A stretch of 64,000 nt of DNA from Stakelama marina. Its GTDB lineage: Bacteria; Pseudomonadota; Alphaproteobacteria; Sphingomonadales; Sphingomonadaceae. This document shows, in pieces, positions 8,977-22,787 of the stretch (the first letter of the stretch is position 1; every line of letters starts with the position of its first letter). Made by a program: the position numbers and the translations under genes. The notes beneath the pieces were generated by a model that saw only the letters and a program-made list of their open reading frames with translations, made no database searches and was not told where the DNA came from. The stretch lies in assembly GCF_018122655.1 (NCBI RefSeq), contig NZ_JAGRQC010000002.1, positions 558,001 to 622,000 of the forward strand, given 5' to 3'.

Positions 8977-10860
8977 ATGCGAACCGCGATGCTCGTCGCC
9001 GCACTCATGACGGTTTTCAGTGCGCAACCGGGGCTTGCGCAGGAAAGTTCACCGCCCAGGATAGCGCCGGTTCTCGCCGCCGCCGACCTTCGTCCCGCCC
9101 GGGACCTGTCCGGGCCGTGGCACATGTCGATCGACCCCTATCGCGACGGCATGGCCGGCTTTCACGGCGGGAAGCCCGCCATGTCGAGCAGGCGCTATGC
9201 CGATATCGATATTGCCGAGACCGAACGCCGCGACGGCAGCGCATTGTTCGAACAGGATCTCGGTCGCTCGCCCGTCGTCACGCTGCCGCAGTCCTGGCTG
9301 ACCCAGTCGGCGGAGATGCGCCACTATCAGGGGCTGGTCTGGTATCAGCGCCATTTCGATGCGCACCCCCAGCCCGGCAAGCGCGTCTTCCTGCATTTCG
9401 GCGCCGCCAACTATGCCGCGCATGTCTATCTGAACGGCGAACATGTCGGCGAACATCGCGGCGGTTTCACACCCTTTGCCTTCGACGTGACCGACCTGCT
9501 GCGCGACGGCGACAACCAGATCACCGTCGGCGTCGATTCGCAGCGCGGCGATAAAGATGTGCCCCCGCCCGTCACCGACTGGGAAACCTATGGCGGCATC
9601 ACCCGCGCGGTGACGCTCATCACGGTGCCCGAAACCTATGTCGACGATGCGTGGGTCCGGTTGACCCGCGACGGGCGGATCGTCGCCAGCGGCACGCTCG
9701 ACGGCCCGGCCGCCGCCAATCGCGCGGTGCGGATCGCGGTTGGCGGCCTCGGCCTGACCATGACCGCGCGCAGCGACGCGCAAGGCAATTGGAGCGCCGA
9801 CGCGCCCGCGCCCGCGGGGCTGAAACGCTGGTCGCCGCAATCGCCGACGCTCTACGATGTCCGCGTGACCGCGGGCGACGATGTCTGGCACGACCAAGTG
9901 GGCTTTCGCACCGTCTCCGTCGATGGCGATCGCATCCTGCTGAACGGCAAGTCCGTTTTCCTGCGCGGTATCTGCATCCATGAGGAGGAATTCGGCGCCG
10001 ACCCCACGCGCGCGATCACGCCCGAAGCTGCGCGCGCGCTGCTGACCGAGGCGAAACAGGGCCTCCACGCCAATTATGTTCGCCTGGCGCATTATCCGCA
10101 TTCGCCCGTGATGACGCGCATGGCCGACAAGCTTGGCCTGCTCGTCTGGAGCGAGATTCCGGTCTATTGGCGGGTCGCGTTCGACGACGCCGACACCTTG
10201 AAACAGGCACGCACGATGCTCGCCGAGAATATTCTTCGCGACCGCGACCGTGCCTCGATCATCCTGTGGAGCGTCGGCAATGAAACGCCGGTCAGCGATG
10301 CGCGCACGCATTTCCTGACGACGCTCGCATCCGATGCGCGGCGGCTCGACGGAACGCGCCTGATCTCCGCAGCGCTTCTCAGCCACCGGGAGAAGCGCGA
10401 CGGCGTCGATACCGTCGTGATCGACGACCCGCTGATCCCCGCGCTCGATGTGATGGCGGTGAACACCTATAACGGCTGGTACGGCGACGACAGCCTGGCG
10501 TCGCTGCCATCGATCGCCTGGGCATCCAAATATCGCAAGCCGCTCATCTTCTCCGAACTCGGTGCGGCGGCGAAAGCGGGCTTTCACGACCCGACGGCGA
10601 CGCACAAATTCTCCGAGGAGTATCAGGCCGAATATTATCGGCAGACGCTAAAGATGGCGGAGAAGGTCCCGTTCCTGCGCGGAATGTCGCCCTGGATCCT
10701 GAAGGATTTCCGGTCTCCGCGCCGCCAGCACCCTATTTATCAGCAAGGCTGGAACCGAAAGGGGCTCGAATCTGAAACCGGACGGCGCAAACAGGCGTTC
10801 GACGTGTTGGCAGATCAATATCTGCGCTGGACCGACGCCCCGCCGGGTGCCGATCGCTAG
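8977..10860 (+). CDS. Secreted glycoside hydrolase family 2 protein
   Basis: A 627-aa protein with a signal peptide (residues 1-21, cut after GLAQ). The GH2 layout is visible: a jelly-roll sugar-binding domain (about 80-215, with GLVWYQRHF and YLNGEHVGEHRGGFTPF), an immunoglobulin-like domain (about 215-325), and a TIM barrel. RGICIHEEEFG is the family GxxxHE region, WSVGNETP carries the acid/base Glu, and IFSELGA the nucleophile Glu. It could be a beta-glucuronidase or beta-galactosidase; the substrate is open. The next gene is separated by a hairpin and a promoter-sized gap. Confidence 0.88.
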   Translation: MRTAMLVAALMTVFSAQPGLAQESSPPRIAPVLAAADLRPARDLSGPWHMSIDPYRDGMAGFHGGKPAMSSRRYADIDIAETERRDGSALFEQDLGRSPVVTLPQSWLTQSAEMRHYQGLVWYQRHFDAHPQPGKRVFLHFGAANYAAHVYLNGEHVGEHRGGFTPFAFDVTDLLRDGDNQITVGVDSQRGDKDVPPPVTDWETYGGITRAVTLITVPETYVDDAWVRLTRDGRIVASGTLDGPAAANRAVRIAVGGLGLTMTARSDAQGNWSADAPAPAGLKRWSPQSPTLYDVRVTAGDDVWHDQVGFRTVSVDGDRILLNGKSVFLRGICIHEEEFGADPTRAITPEAARALLTEAKQGLHANYVRLAHYPHSPVMTRMADKLGLLVWSEIPVYWRVAFDDADTLKQARTMLAENILRDRDRASIILWSVGNETPVSDARTHFLTTLASDARRLDGTRLISAALLSHREKRDGVDTVVIDDPLIPALDVMAVNTYNGWYGDDSLASLPSIAWASKYRKPLIFSELGAAAKAGFHDPTATHKFSEEYQAEYYRQTLKMAEKVPFLRGMSPWILKDFRSPRRQHPIYQQGWNRKGLESETGRRKQAFDVLADQYLRWTDAPPGADR

Positions 10861-10875
10861 CTGCACGCCGCTTTA

Positions 10876-10898
10876 TTGCAATTGCTTCGCAACTGCAA
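10876..10898. terminator. Hairpin after the GH2 gene
   Basis: Inverted repeat of 10 bp with one mismatch (TTGCAATTGC, loop TTC, GCAACTGCAA), starting 16 bases after the GH2 stop codon. There is no T-run on the plus strand, so it may be a weak terminator or a protein-binding dyad upstream of mdh. Confidence 0.4.
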
Positions 10899-10911
10899 AG
10901 AAAGCGCTTAA

Positions 10912-12629
<1,718 letters not shown>

Positions 12630-12633
12630 GCCA

Positions 12634-13518
<885 letters not shown>

Positions 13519-13527
13519 ACCAGTAAC

Positions 13528-13590
13528 CGTCATTCCGGCAGCAGCCGGAATCTCCTGCCGCACGAGGCCCCGGCTTTTGCCGGGGTGACG
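13528..13590. repeat. REP-like palindromic element, second copy
   Basis: Intergenic element between sucD and sucA with CGTCAT at the left and TGACG at the right. It contains two hairpins: ATTCCGGC-AGCA-GCCGGAAT, and a second GC-rich stem near 13569-13586. It is related in layout to the element at 7665-7759. Confidence 0.65.
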
Positions 13591-13622
13591 ATAGATTTGA
13601 AAGCGGTGCGAGGAATTTGGCC

Positions 13623-16559
13623 ATGGGATATGAAGGCCCCAATTTCGCGGACATTGCCGGCGGCGTAAGCCCGGCGTTCGTCGAAACGCTCTACAAGAAG
13701 TACAAGACCGATCCGTCGGCGGTCGAACCCGGCTGGCGCGAATGGTTCGACGGGCTGGAAAATGCCGTGGACGGGCCGAGCTGGGGCAATCCCAACTGGC
13801 CGCCCAAGGACACCGACCAGCTTACCGCGGCGCTCGATCCGACGCAGATGGAGCCGGCGCCCCGTCCGCCCAAGCCGGGCAAGGGCACGCCCGCGCCAAG
13901 TGGCGGCGCAAAGCCGACGACCGACGACATCGCGAAGGCTGCGGGCGATTCGATCCGCGCGATGATGCTGATCCGCACCTACCGCGTGCGCGGTCACCTC
14001 GCCGCCAATCTCGATCCGCTGGGTCTGTCCAACCAGGACCTGCCCGAGGATCTGCGCACCGAATATCATGGCTTTCCCGACAGCGACATCGACCGCCCGG
14101 TCTATCTCGGCGGCGCGCTGGGTCTTGAAAGCGCGACGATCCGCGAGGTCGTCGACATTCTGCGTGCCAATTATTGCGGCAATGTCGGCCTTGAATACAT
14201 GCACATCGCCGATGTCGAGGAACGCCGTTTCCTCCAGGAGCGCATGGAGGGCAAGGACAAGGCGATCGAATTCACGCCCGAGGGCAAGAAGGCGATCCTG
14301 TCCAAGGTGATCGAAGCCGAGCAGTGGGAAAAATTCCTCGGCAAGAAATATGTCGGCACCAAGCGCTTCGGCCTCGACGGCGGCGAGGCGATGATCCCGG
14401 CGCTTGAGGCGGTCATCAAATATGGCGGCCAGTACGGCGTTCGCGAGATCGTCTATGGCATGGCGCATCGCGGCCGCCTGAACGTGCTCGCCAATGTCAT
14501 GGCGAAGCCGTTCCGCGTGATCTTCCACGAATTTTCCGGCGGTTCGGCCAATCCGGAGGATGTCGGCGGTTCGGGCGACGTCAAATATCACCTCGGCACC
14601 AGCACCGACCGCGAGTTCGACGGAATCAACGTCCATATGTCGCTGGTCGCCAACCCCTCTCACCTCGAGGCGGTCGACCCGGTCGTGCTGGGCAAGACGC
14701 GCGCGATCCAAACGTTCCGCGGCGACCTCGCCGAGCACGAACAGGCGCTGCCCGTCCTGATCCACGGCGACGCCGCTTTTGCCGGCCAGGGCGTGGTCTG
14801 GGAATGCCTCGGCTTCTCCGGCGTGCGCGGATACAATACCGGCGGCTGCATCCACTTCGTCATCAACAACCAGATCGGCTTCACGACGAGCCCGCAATTC
14901 GCGCGTTCCTCGCCCTATCCGTCGGATGTGGCGAAGGGCGTCCAGGCGCCGATCTTCCACGTCAATGGCGACGATCCCGAGGCCGTCACCTTTGCGTGCA
15001 AGATGGCGATCGAGTTCCGCCAGCGGTTCAAGCGCGACATCGTCATCGACATGTGGTGCTATCGCCGCTTCGGCCATAACGAGGGCGACGAGCCGAGCTT
15101 CACCCAGCCGCTGATGTATGCCGCGATCAAGAAGCATCCGGCGGTGAGCAAGGTCTATGGCGACCGCCTGATCGAACAGGGCGTGATCGACCAGGCCTTC
15201 CTGAACGACAAGGTGAAGGAATTCACCGAGCTTCTCGACGGCGAATTTTCCGCCGGCGAAAGCTACACGCCGAACAAGGCCGACTGGTTCGCCGGTCGCT
15301 GGTCGGGGCTGAGCGTACCCGTCGACACCGAAGGTGCGCGGCGCAACGTCGAAACCAGCATCGACAAGAAGCTGTTCACCTCGCTCGGCCGCAAGCTGAC
15401 CGAGATTCCCGACACGCTCAACCCGCACAAGACGCTGGGCCGCGTACTCGACGCAAAACGCAAGATGTTCGACACCGGCGAGAATTTTGACTGGGCGACC
15501 GGCGAAGCGCTGGCGTTCGGCGCGTTGCTGTCGGAAGGCTATGGCGTCCGCCTGTCGGGTCAGGATTCGGGCCGCGGCACCTTTTCGCAGCGCCATGCGG
15601 TCTGGGTCGATCAGAAGGACGGCCACCGCTACGTGCCGCTCGACGAAATCGAGCATGGCCGGTTCGAGGTGCTCGACAGCCCGCTTTCCGAATACGGCGT
15701 CCTCGGCTTCGAATATGGCTATGCGCTCGCCGACCCGAAGACGCTGGTGCTGTGGGAAGCGCAATTCGGCGACTTCGCCAACGGCGCGCAGATCATGATC
15801 GACCAGTTCATCGCGTCGGGCGAGGCGAAGTGGCTGCGCGCCAACGGCCTCGTGCTGCTGCTGCCGCACGGCTATGAGGGTCAGGGTCCCGAGCACAGCT
15901 CGGCACGGCTCGAACGCTATCTGCAGCTCTGCGCGCAGGATAATATGCAGGTTGCGAACTGCACGACGCCGGCCAATTATTTCCACCTGCTGCGCCGGCA
16001 GATGCACCGCAATTTCCGCAAGCCGCTCGTCATCATGACGCCCAAGTCGCTGCTGCGGCACAAGATGGCGGTGTCGAGCGCCGAGGACTTCCTGGGCGAC
16101 AGCCATTTCCGCCGGCTTCTTTCGGACCCGTCGGCGCCTGCCGACAAGGAAACCAAGCGGCTGGTGCTGTGCTCGGGCAAGGTCGCTTACGACCTGATCG
16201 AGGCACGCGACGCGGCGGGCGACACAACCACCCAGATCGTTCGCGTCGAGCAGCTCTATCCCTTCCCGGGTGAGCCGCTGACCGCACGGTTGAAGAAGAT
16301 GACCAACCTTGAAGAGGTTGTCTGGTGCCAGGAGGAGCCGAAGAACAACGGCGCCTGGTTCTTCGTCGAACCGCTGATCGAACAATGTCTCGCCGATGCC
16401 GGCGTGAAGCCGGCGCGCGCGACCTATGCCGGTCGTGCGGCGGCGGCGTCGCCCGCGACGGGCCTGATGAAGCGGCACCAGGCCGAACAGGGCGCATTGG
16501 TCGCCGACGCGCTGGGGCATAGCGTCAGAGAAGAGATCCGCAGGACACGGAAGGGCTGA
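13623..16559 (+). CDS. sucA: 2-oxoglutarate dehydrogenase E1 component
   Basis: Thiamine-diphosphate decarboxylase of the 2-oxoglutarate dehydrogenase complex, 978 aa. [13 protein letters not shown] and [14 protein letters not shown] are E1 signature segments, the latter binding the cofactor pyrophosphate and Mg. [12 protein letters not shown] and the later [15 protein letters not shown] region are also characteristic. The ATG at 13623 has AGGAA seven bases upstream; an in-frame TTG at 13617 is less likely. It is followed by sucB after eight bases and works with sucB and lpdA. Confidence 0.96.
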   Translation: MGYEGPNFADIAGGVSPAFVETLYKKYKTDPSAVEPGWREWFDGLENAVDGPSWGNPNWPPKDTDQLTAALDPTQMEPAPRPPKPGKGTPAPSGGAKPTTDDIAKAAGDSIRAMMLIRTYRVRGHLAANLDPLGLSNQDLPEDLRTEYHGFPDSDIDRPVYLGGALGLESATIREVVDILRANYCGNVGLEYMHIADVEERRFLQERMEGKDKAIEFTPEGKKAILSKVIEAEQWEKFLGKKYVGTKRFGLDGGEAMIPALEAVIKYGGQYGVREIVYGMAHRGRLNVLANVMAKPFRVIFHEFSGGSANPEDVGGSGDVKYHLGTSTDREFDGINVHMSLVANPSHLEAVDPVVLGKTRAIQTFRGDLAEHEQALPVLIHGDAAFAGQGVVWECLGFSGVRGYNTGGCIHFVINNQIGFTTSPQFARSSPYPSDVAKGVQAPIFHVNGDDPEAVTFACKMAIEFRQRFKRDIVIDMWCYRRFGHNEGDEPSFTQPLMYAAIKKHPAVSKVYGDRLIEQGVIDQAFLNDKVKEFTELLDGEFSAGESYTPNKADWFAGRWSGLSVPVDTEGARRNVETSIDKKLFTSLGRKLTEIPDTLNPHKTLGRVLDAKRKMFDTGENFDWATGEALAFGALLSEGYGVRLSGQDSGRGTFSQRHAVWVDQKDGHRYVPLDEIEHGRFEVLDSPLSEYGVLGFEYGYALADPKTLVLWEAQFGDFANGAQIMIDQFIASGEAKWLRANGLVLLLPHGYEGQGPEHSSARLERYLQLCAQDNMQVANCTTPANYFHLLRRQMHRNFRKPLVIMTPKSLLRHKMAVSSAEDFLGDSHFRRLLSDPSAPADKETKRLVLCSGKVAYDLIEARDAAGDTTTQIVRVEQLYPFPGEPLTARLKKMTNLEEVVWCQEEPKNNGAWFFVEPLIEQCLADAGVKPARATYAGRAAAASPATGLMKRHQAEQGALVADALGHSVREEIRRTRKG

Positions 16560-16567
16560 ATCCGAAA

Positions 16568-17806
<1,239 letters not shown>

Positions 17807-17852
17807 TTTGAACAAACAGGCGCCCGGACAAGATCGGGACGCGAGGTGAGAT

Positions 17853-19244
17853 ATGGCAGAATTTGATTATGACGTTCTGGTAATCGGCGCCGGTCCCGGC
17901 GGCTATGTCGCGGCGATCCGCGCGGCGCAGCTGGGGCTGAAGACGGCGTGCGCGGAAAGCCGCGAGACGCTGGGCGGGACCTGCCTCAACGTCGGTTGCA
18001 TCCCGTCCAAGGCGATGCTCCATGCGTCCGAATATTTCGACGCCGCCGCCAATGGCGCGATGGAAAAGATGGGCATCAAGGTCAGCCCCAAGCTCGACCT
18101 CGACACGATGCATGCCCAGCGCAAGGACGCGGTCAAGCAGCTTACCGGCGGCATCGAATTCCTGTTCAAGAAGAACAAGGTCACCTGGCTGAAGGGCCGT
18201 GCGAGCTTCGAGGACGCGCACAAGGTGAAGGTCGGCGACGAGACGGTCACCGCGAAGAATGTCGTCATCGCCACCGGATCGTCGGTCACCCCGCTTCCCG
18301 GCGTCGAGATCGATCAGAAGGTCGTTGTCGATTCGACTGGCGCGCTCGAACTGCCCAAGGTGCCGAAGCACATGGTCGTCATCGGCGGCGGCGTGATCGG
18401 GCTCGAACTCGGCAGCGTCTGGCGCCGGCTGGGCGCAAAGGTCACCTGCGTCGAATTCCTCGATCAGATCCTGCCCGGCTTCGACGGCGATGTCCGCAAG
18501 GAATCGAACAAAATCTTCAAGAAGCAGGGTATCGAGTTCAAGCTCGGCACCAAGGTCACCGAGGTGAAGGTCAAGGGCGGCAAGGCGACGCTGACGCTCG
18601 AACCCGCCAAGGGCGGCGACGCCGAAACGATGGAGGCCGATTGCGTCCTCGTGTCGATCGGCCGCAAGCCGAATACCGACGGGCTGGCGCTCGACAAGGC
18701 GGGGCTGGAAACCAACCAGCGCGGCCAGATCGAGATCGACCATGATTTCCGGACCAAGACCGACGGCGTCTGGGCGATCGGCGACGTCGTGCCCGGCCCG
18801 ATGCTCGCGCACAAGGCAGAGGACGAAGGTATCGCGGTCGCCGAAAATATCGCGGGACAGACCGGCATCGTGAACCACGATGTGATCCCTTCGGTCGTCT
18901 ATACCTGGCCCGAGGTTGCGGGCGTCGGCCTGACCGAGGAAGCGGCCAAGGAGAAAGGTGACGTGAAGGTCGGCAAGTTCCCGATGCTTGCCAACAGCCG
19001 CGCCAAGACCAACCACGAACCCGACGGTTTCGTAAAGGTCATCGCCGATGCCAAGACCGATCGCGTGCTGGGCGTGTGGTGTATCGCTTCGGTCGCCGGA
19101 ACGATGATCGCGCAGGCCGCGCAGGCGATGGAATTCGGCGCAACGTCGGAAGACATCGCCTATACCTGCCACGCCCATCCGACGCATTCGGAAGCGATCA
19201 AGGAAGCGGCGATGGCAGTAACCGGAAAACCGATCCATATCTGA
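17853..19244 (+). CDS. lpdA: Dihydrolipoyl dehydrogenase
   Basis: FAD enzyme (E3) that reoxidises the lipoyl groups of SucB using NAD; 463 aa. GAGPGGYVAAI is the FAD loop, GGTCLNVGCIPSK the redox-active disulfide, GGGVIGLELGS the NAD loop, and HAHPTHSEA near the C-terminus the His-Glu pair. It ends the TCA cluster and is followed by a strong terminator. Confidence 0.96.
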   Translation: MAEFDYDVLVIGAGPGGYVAAIRAAQLGLKTACAESRETLGGTCLNVGCIPSKAMLHASEYFDAAANGAMEKMGIKVSPKLDLDTMHAQRKDAVKQLTGGIEFLFKKNKVTWLKGRASFEDAHKVKVGDETVTAKNVVIATGSSVTPLPGVEIDQKVVVDSTGALELPKVPKHMVVIGGGVIGLELGSVWRRLGAKVTCVEFLDQILPGFDGDVRKESNKIFKKQGIEFKLGTKVTEVKVKGGKATLTLEPAKGGDAETMEADCVLVSIGRKPNTDGLALDKAGLETNQRGQIEIDHDFRTKTDGVWAIGDVVPGPMLAHKAEDEGIAVAENIAGQTGIVNHDVIPSVVYTWPEVAGVGLTEEAAKEKGDVKVGKFPMLANSRAKTNHEPDGFVKVIADAKTDRVLGVWCIASVAGTMIAQAAQAMEFGATSEDIAYTCHAHPTHSEAIKEAAMAVTGKPIHI

Positions 19245-19257
19245 TTTCGGAATGTAG

Positions 19258-19293
19258 AAAGAGCGCGGGGTGACGGCATCCCGCGCTCTTTTT
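19258..19293. terminator. Bidirectional intrinsic terminator
   Basis: Perfect 12-bp stem AAAGAGCGCGGG (19258-19269), a 10-base loop, the complementary arm, and a T-rich tail on both strands. It ends the sucA-sucB-lpdA transcript on the plus strand and the pspC transcript on the minus strand, since the two genes converge here. Confidence 0.9.
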
Positions 19294-19300
19294 CTATCGC

Positions 19301-19588
19301 TCAGGCCGCGACGGTGGTCGGAACCGGCGCTTCGTCGTTTTCGCCGTGGACCTGCTCCTGCTCGGCAGGCGCATAGGCAGCCCGATCGGGCATCGTCCAG
19401 CGCAGCGCATAGACCACCACACCGAGACCGAAATAGGTCGCGAAGCAAAGTACCGGATTCCAGAACAGCAGTCCCGCGAACGCAAGGCGGAACAGGTTCG
19501 GGTTGACCCCGATATCGGTGCCCAGTCCTTCGCACACGCCGAAGAACGTGTCGGAGCGGTTGAAGAGCGGCTTGGTGGTGTTCTGCAT
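19301..19588 (-). CDS. pspC: PspC domain protein
   Basis: A 95-aa protein with a PspC domain: a short N-terminal polar segment (FFGVCEGLGTDIGVNPNLFR), then about 30 hydrophobic residues forming one or two membrane helices, then an acidic tail. PspC proteins sense envelope stress in the phage-shock system; pspA and pspB are not nearby, so its partner here is unknown. It converges on lpdA at a shared terminator. Confidence 0.8.
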   Translation of the reverse strand: MQNTTKPLFNRSDTFFGVCEGLGTDIGVNPNLFRLAFAGLLFWNPVLCFATYFGLGVVVYALRWTMPDRAAYAPAEQEQVHGENDEAPVPTTVAA

Positions 19589-19832
19589 TTCCTATTCTTC
19601 CTTGGCCTGTGCTGCCGATATCGGCGTGGTTGCCCTGTGCATCGCAAGCCATGTGCCAATTCGAATAATGGGCGGAATATCAGATAGTTCCTTAATATTT
19701 GCTGCATTGCAGCGCGCGAAACCAACGCACATATCACCGATTGTTGGGAAAAATCGCCATACCCGGCGTCTGCCACCGGCTCCGCGCACTCGCATCTCGA
19801 CGCGGGCCCCGCTTCCCCGCTACAGCGCCGCG

Positions 19833-21401
19833 ATGACACAGACACAGGATCGCCGCACCTTTGCGATCATCTCGCATCCGGACGCCGGCAAGACGACACT
19901 GACCGAAAAGCTGCTCTATTTCGGCGGCGCGATTCATCTCGCGGGCGAGGTGAAGGCGCGCGGCCAGGCGCGGCGCGCACGCTCGGACTGGATGAAGATC
20001 GAGCAGCAGCGCGGAATCTCGGTGACCAGCTCGGTGATGACGTTCGAGCGCGAGGGGATCACCTTCAACCTGCTCGACACCCCGGGCCACGAGGACTTCT
20101 CCGAAGACACCTACCGCACGCTGACCGCGGTCGATTCGGCCGTGATGGTTATCGACGTCGCCAAGGGCATCGAGAGCCAGACGCGCAAGCTGTTCGAGGT
20201 ATGCCGCCTGCGGTCGGTGCCGATCATCACCTTCGTCAACAAGGTCGACCGCGAAGGCCGCGAGAACTTCGAAACGCTCGACGAAATCGCCGACCTGCTC
20301 GCGCTCGATGTCACGCCGATGACGTGGCCGGTCGGGCTGGGCGGCCAGTTCGAGGGCGTGTACGACCTTGTCGGCAATCGCCTGCTGCTGCCCGAGGGCC
20401 CGAGCCGCGAGTTTCAGGGCAAGGTGATCCAGACAACGGGCCTCGACGATCCCAAGCTGGACGAAGTGCTGTCGGCGGACGGCGTCGCCAAGCTGCGCGA
20501 GGATGCCGAACTGGCGATGGTCGGCTATGCCCCGTTCGACGCGACGGCCTATCGCAACGGCGACCTGACACCGGTCTATTTCGGATCGGCGCTCAAGCAG
20601 TTCGGGGTCGATGCGCTGATCGGCGCGCTGGCCGAACACGCCCCTCCGCCGCGCCCGCAGCCGGCCGAGCCGGAACCCGTTGCGCCTACCCGCGACGAGG
20701 TCACCGGCTTCGTCTTCAAGGTGCAGGCGAACATGGACCCCAACCACCGCGACCGTATCGCGTTCATGCGGCTATGCTCGGGCACGTTCAAGCGCGGCAT
20801 GAAACTGACGCCGACCGGACACGGCAAGCCGATCGCGATCCATTCGCCGATCCTGTTCTTCGCGCAGGACCGCGAAATCGCCGACGAGGCCTTTCCGGGC
20901 GACATCATCGGCATCCCCAACCACGGCACGCTGCGCGTCGGCGACACGATGAGCGAAAAGGGCAGCGTGCGCTTTACCGGCCTGCCCAACTTCGCGCCCG
21001 AAATCCTGCGCCGCGTGGCGCTGAAGGACCCGACCAAGACCAAGCAGTTGAGGAAGGCGCTAGACGACATGGCGGAAGAAGGCGTGACGCAGGTCTTCTA
21101 TCCGGAGATCGGCGCAAACCTAGTCATCGGCGTGGTCGGGCAGCTCCAGCTCGACGTGCTGATCTCGCGGCTGGAGGCAGAATACAAGGTCGCTGCGGGC
21201 CTTGAGATGGCACCGTTCGAAACCGCGCGCTGGGTGACGGGCGACCCGGCCAAGCTCAAGGAATTCACCGACATCAACCGCGCCGCCATGGCCAAGGACC
21301 GCGACGGCAACCCCGTCTTCATGGCGAAGAGCGCGTGGGAAGTCGGCTATGTCTCCGAACGATACCCGGACGTGAAGTTCGCCGCCACGCGCGAGCGGTA
21401 A
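19833..21401 (+). CDS. prfC: Peptide chain release factor 3
   Basis: Translational GTPase that recycles RF1 and RF2 after termination; 522 aa, the usual length. HPDAGKTTLTE is the P-loop, DTPGHEDFSEDTYR is G3, and FVNKVDRE is G4. RSDWMKIEQQRGISV is the switch I region distinctive of RF3 against EF-G. The ATG at 19833 was chosen because it gives the family N-terminus; the frame is open further upstream without homology. Confidence 0.95.
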   Translation: MTQTQDRRTFAIISHPDAGKTTLTEKLLYFGGAIHLAGEVKARGQARRARSDWMKIEQQRGISVTSSVMTFEREGITFNLLDTPGHEDFSEDTYRTLTAVDSAVMVIDVAKGIESQTRKLFEVCRLRSVPIITFVNKVDREGRENFETLDEIADLLALDVTPMTWPVGLGGQFEGVYDLVGNRLLLPEGPSREFQGKVIQTTGLDDPKLDEVLSADGVAKLREDAELAMVGYAPFDATAYRNGDLTPVYFGSALKQFGVDALIGALAEHAPPPRPQPAEPEPVAPTRDEVTGFVFKVQANMDPNHRDRIAFMRLCSGTFKRGMKLTPTGHGKPIAIHSPILFFAQDREIADEAFPGDIIGIPNHGTLRVGDTMSEKGSVRFTGLPNFAPEILRRVALKDPTKTKQLRKALDDMAEEGVTQVFYPEIGANLVIGVVGQLQLDVLISRLEAEYKVAAGLEMAPFETARWVTGDPAKLKEFTDINRAAMAKDRDGNPVFMAKSAWEVGYVSERYPDVKFAATRER

Positions 21402-21445
21402 ACCCGGCGCTCGGGCTGCGTCCGCAGAGGCCATTGCAACTGCGC

Positions 21446-22717
21446 TTACGCGGCGTCCTCGTGCCACCATTCGGCGCGCAGGAATCGCGCGGCAATGAAC
21501 ATCAGCACCGCCGCCAGCAGGTAGAAGGACAGGCACCCGATCGCAGCATAACGCAGCGATTCGATACCATAGCTTTCCTTCAACCCGTCGGACACGGCGC
21601 CCATCAGCCACGGACCGACACCCAGCCCGATCAGATTGTTGATCATCAGAAAGCTGCCGCTTGCCGTCGCGCGCATGTGCGGCGGAACGAGGTTCTGCAC
21701 CGCCGTCGTCACCGGCCCCAGCCACAGGATGTTCAGGCCGTTGGGGACGAGCAGCAGGACCCAGGCGAGCGGCAGGATGCTCGTCGACAGACCGGCAGCG
21801 AAGGTCGGCGCGGTAATCAGCCAGGCGATCGCCGGCAGCCACGCATACCAGCGATGATCGGCATGGCCGAGCTTGTCGGCGAACCAGCCGCCCGCGAACA
21901 CGCCTGCGGTGCCGCCGATCAGGAGCAGCGATCCCATGAACTGGCCGGTGGTGATCAGGTCGAACCCGAAACTGCGCATCAGCACCGATGGCGTCCACAG
22001 CGCGAGGCCATAGCCGCACAGCGAGCTGAACCCGGCGGCGAACGCCATCAGCCAGAAGCTCTTCTTGCGCGCGAGCATCGGGAATACGCGCGACACCGGC
22101 GCAAGCGGCGGTCCGCCCGCCGCAACGCCGCGCGGCACGTCCTTGACCACCAGCCGAAAGATCGGGGCGATCACGATGCCCGCGATACCCACGGTCAGGA
22201 ATGCGACGCGCCAATCGACGCTGGACGCAATATAAGCGCCGAGCAGCGTGCCGAGCGCCAGCCCGATCGGAATGCCGAGCGAATAGATGGCGAGCGCACG
22301 CGCACGCTTTTCCAGCGGGAAATAGTCGGCGATCAGCGCATAGGACGGCGCGACGCCGCCCGCTTCGCCAATGCCGACGCCAAGCCGGAACAGAAACAGG
22401 TGCCAGAAGCCGCTGGCAAAGCCGCACAGCGCGGTGAATCCGCTCCATACGGTCAGCGCTCCGGTGATGACCCAACTCCGGCTCGTCCGGTCGGCGAGCA
22501 GCGCGAGCGGAACGCCCAGCACCGAATAGAGGATCGCGAAGGCCAGCCCGCCGACCGCGCCGAACTCGGCATCGGTCAGCCCGAGATCGTCCTTGATCGG
22601 CGTCGCGAGGATGCCGAGAATCTGCCGGTCGAGAAAGTTGAAGGTATAGACGAGGAGCAGCATCGCGAGGACGAGCCCGCGATAGCCCTTGCCCGTCGCT
22701 GCGGTCTGGCTGGTCAT
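21446..22717 (-). CDS. MFS transporter
   Basis: About 423 aa with 12 predicted membrane helices. LADRTSRSWVI between helices 2 and 3 is the MFS motif A equivalent, and GEAGGVAPSYALIADYFPLEKRAR is common in the spinster-like/anion:cation subgroup often found in sphingomonads. The substrate is unknown. It is 70 bases downstream of the TonB-dependent receptor on the same strand, suggesting a two-gene uptake unit: outer membrane receptor plus inner membrane carrier. Confidence 0.85.
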   Translation of the reverse strand: MTSQTAATGKGYRGLVLAMLLLVYTFNFLDRQILGILATPIKDDLGLTDAEFGAVGGLAFAILYSVLGVPLALLADRTSRSWVITGALTVWSGFTALCGFASGFWHLFLFRLGVGIGEAGGVAPSYALIADYFPLEKRARALAIYSLGIPIGLALGTLLGAYIASSVDWRVAFLTVGIAGIVIAPIFRLVVKDVPRGVAAGGPPLAPVSRVFPMLARKKSFWLMAFAAGFSSLCGYGLALWTPSVLMRSFGFDLITTGQFMGSLLLIGGTAGVFAGGWFADKLGHADHRWYAWLPAIAWLITAPTFAAGLSTSILPLAWVLLLVPNGLNILWLGPVTTAVQNLVPPHMRATASGSFLMINNLIGLGVGPWLMGAVSDGLKESYGIESLRYAAIGCLSFYLLAAVLMFIAARFLRAEWWHEDAA

Positions 22718-22787
22718 GATATCGGCTCCCCTCCCGTCCGCGGGCGATGCTGCCACGTCGGACGGGAGAAGCAATAGCCTGCGGCGA

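Noticed and set aside
13530-16520. 996-codon minus-strand frame opposite sucA
   Set aside because: Same cause; sucA on the plus strand has every expected motif.
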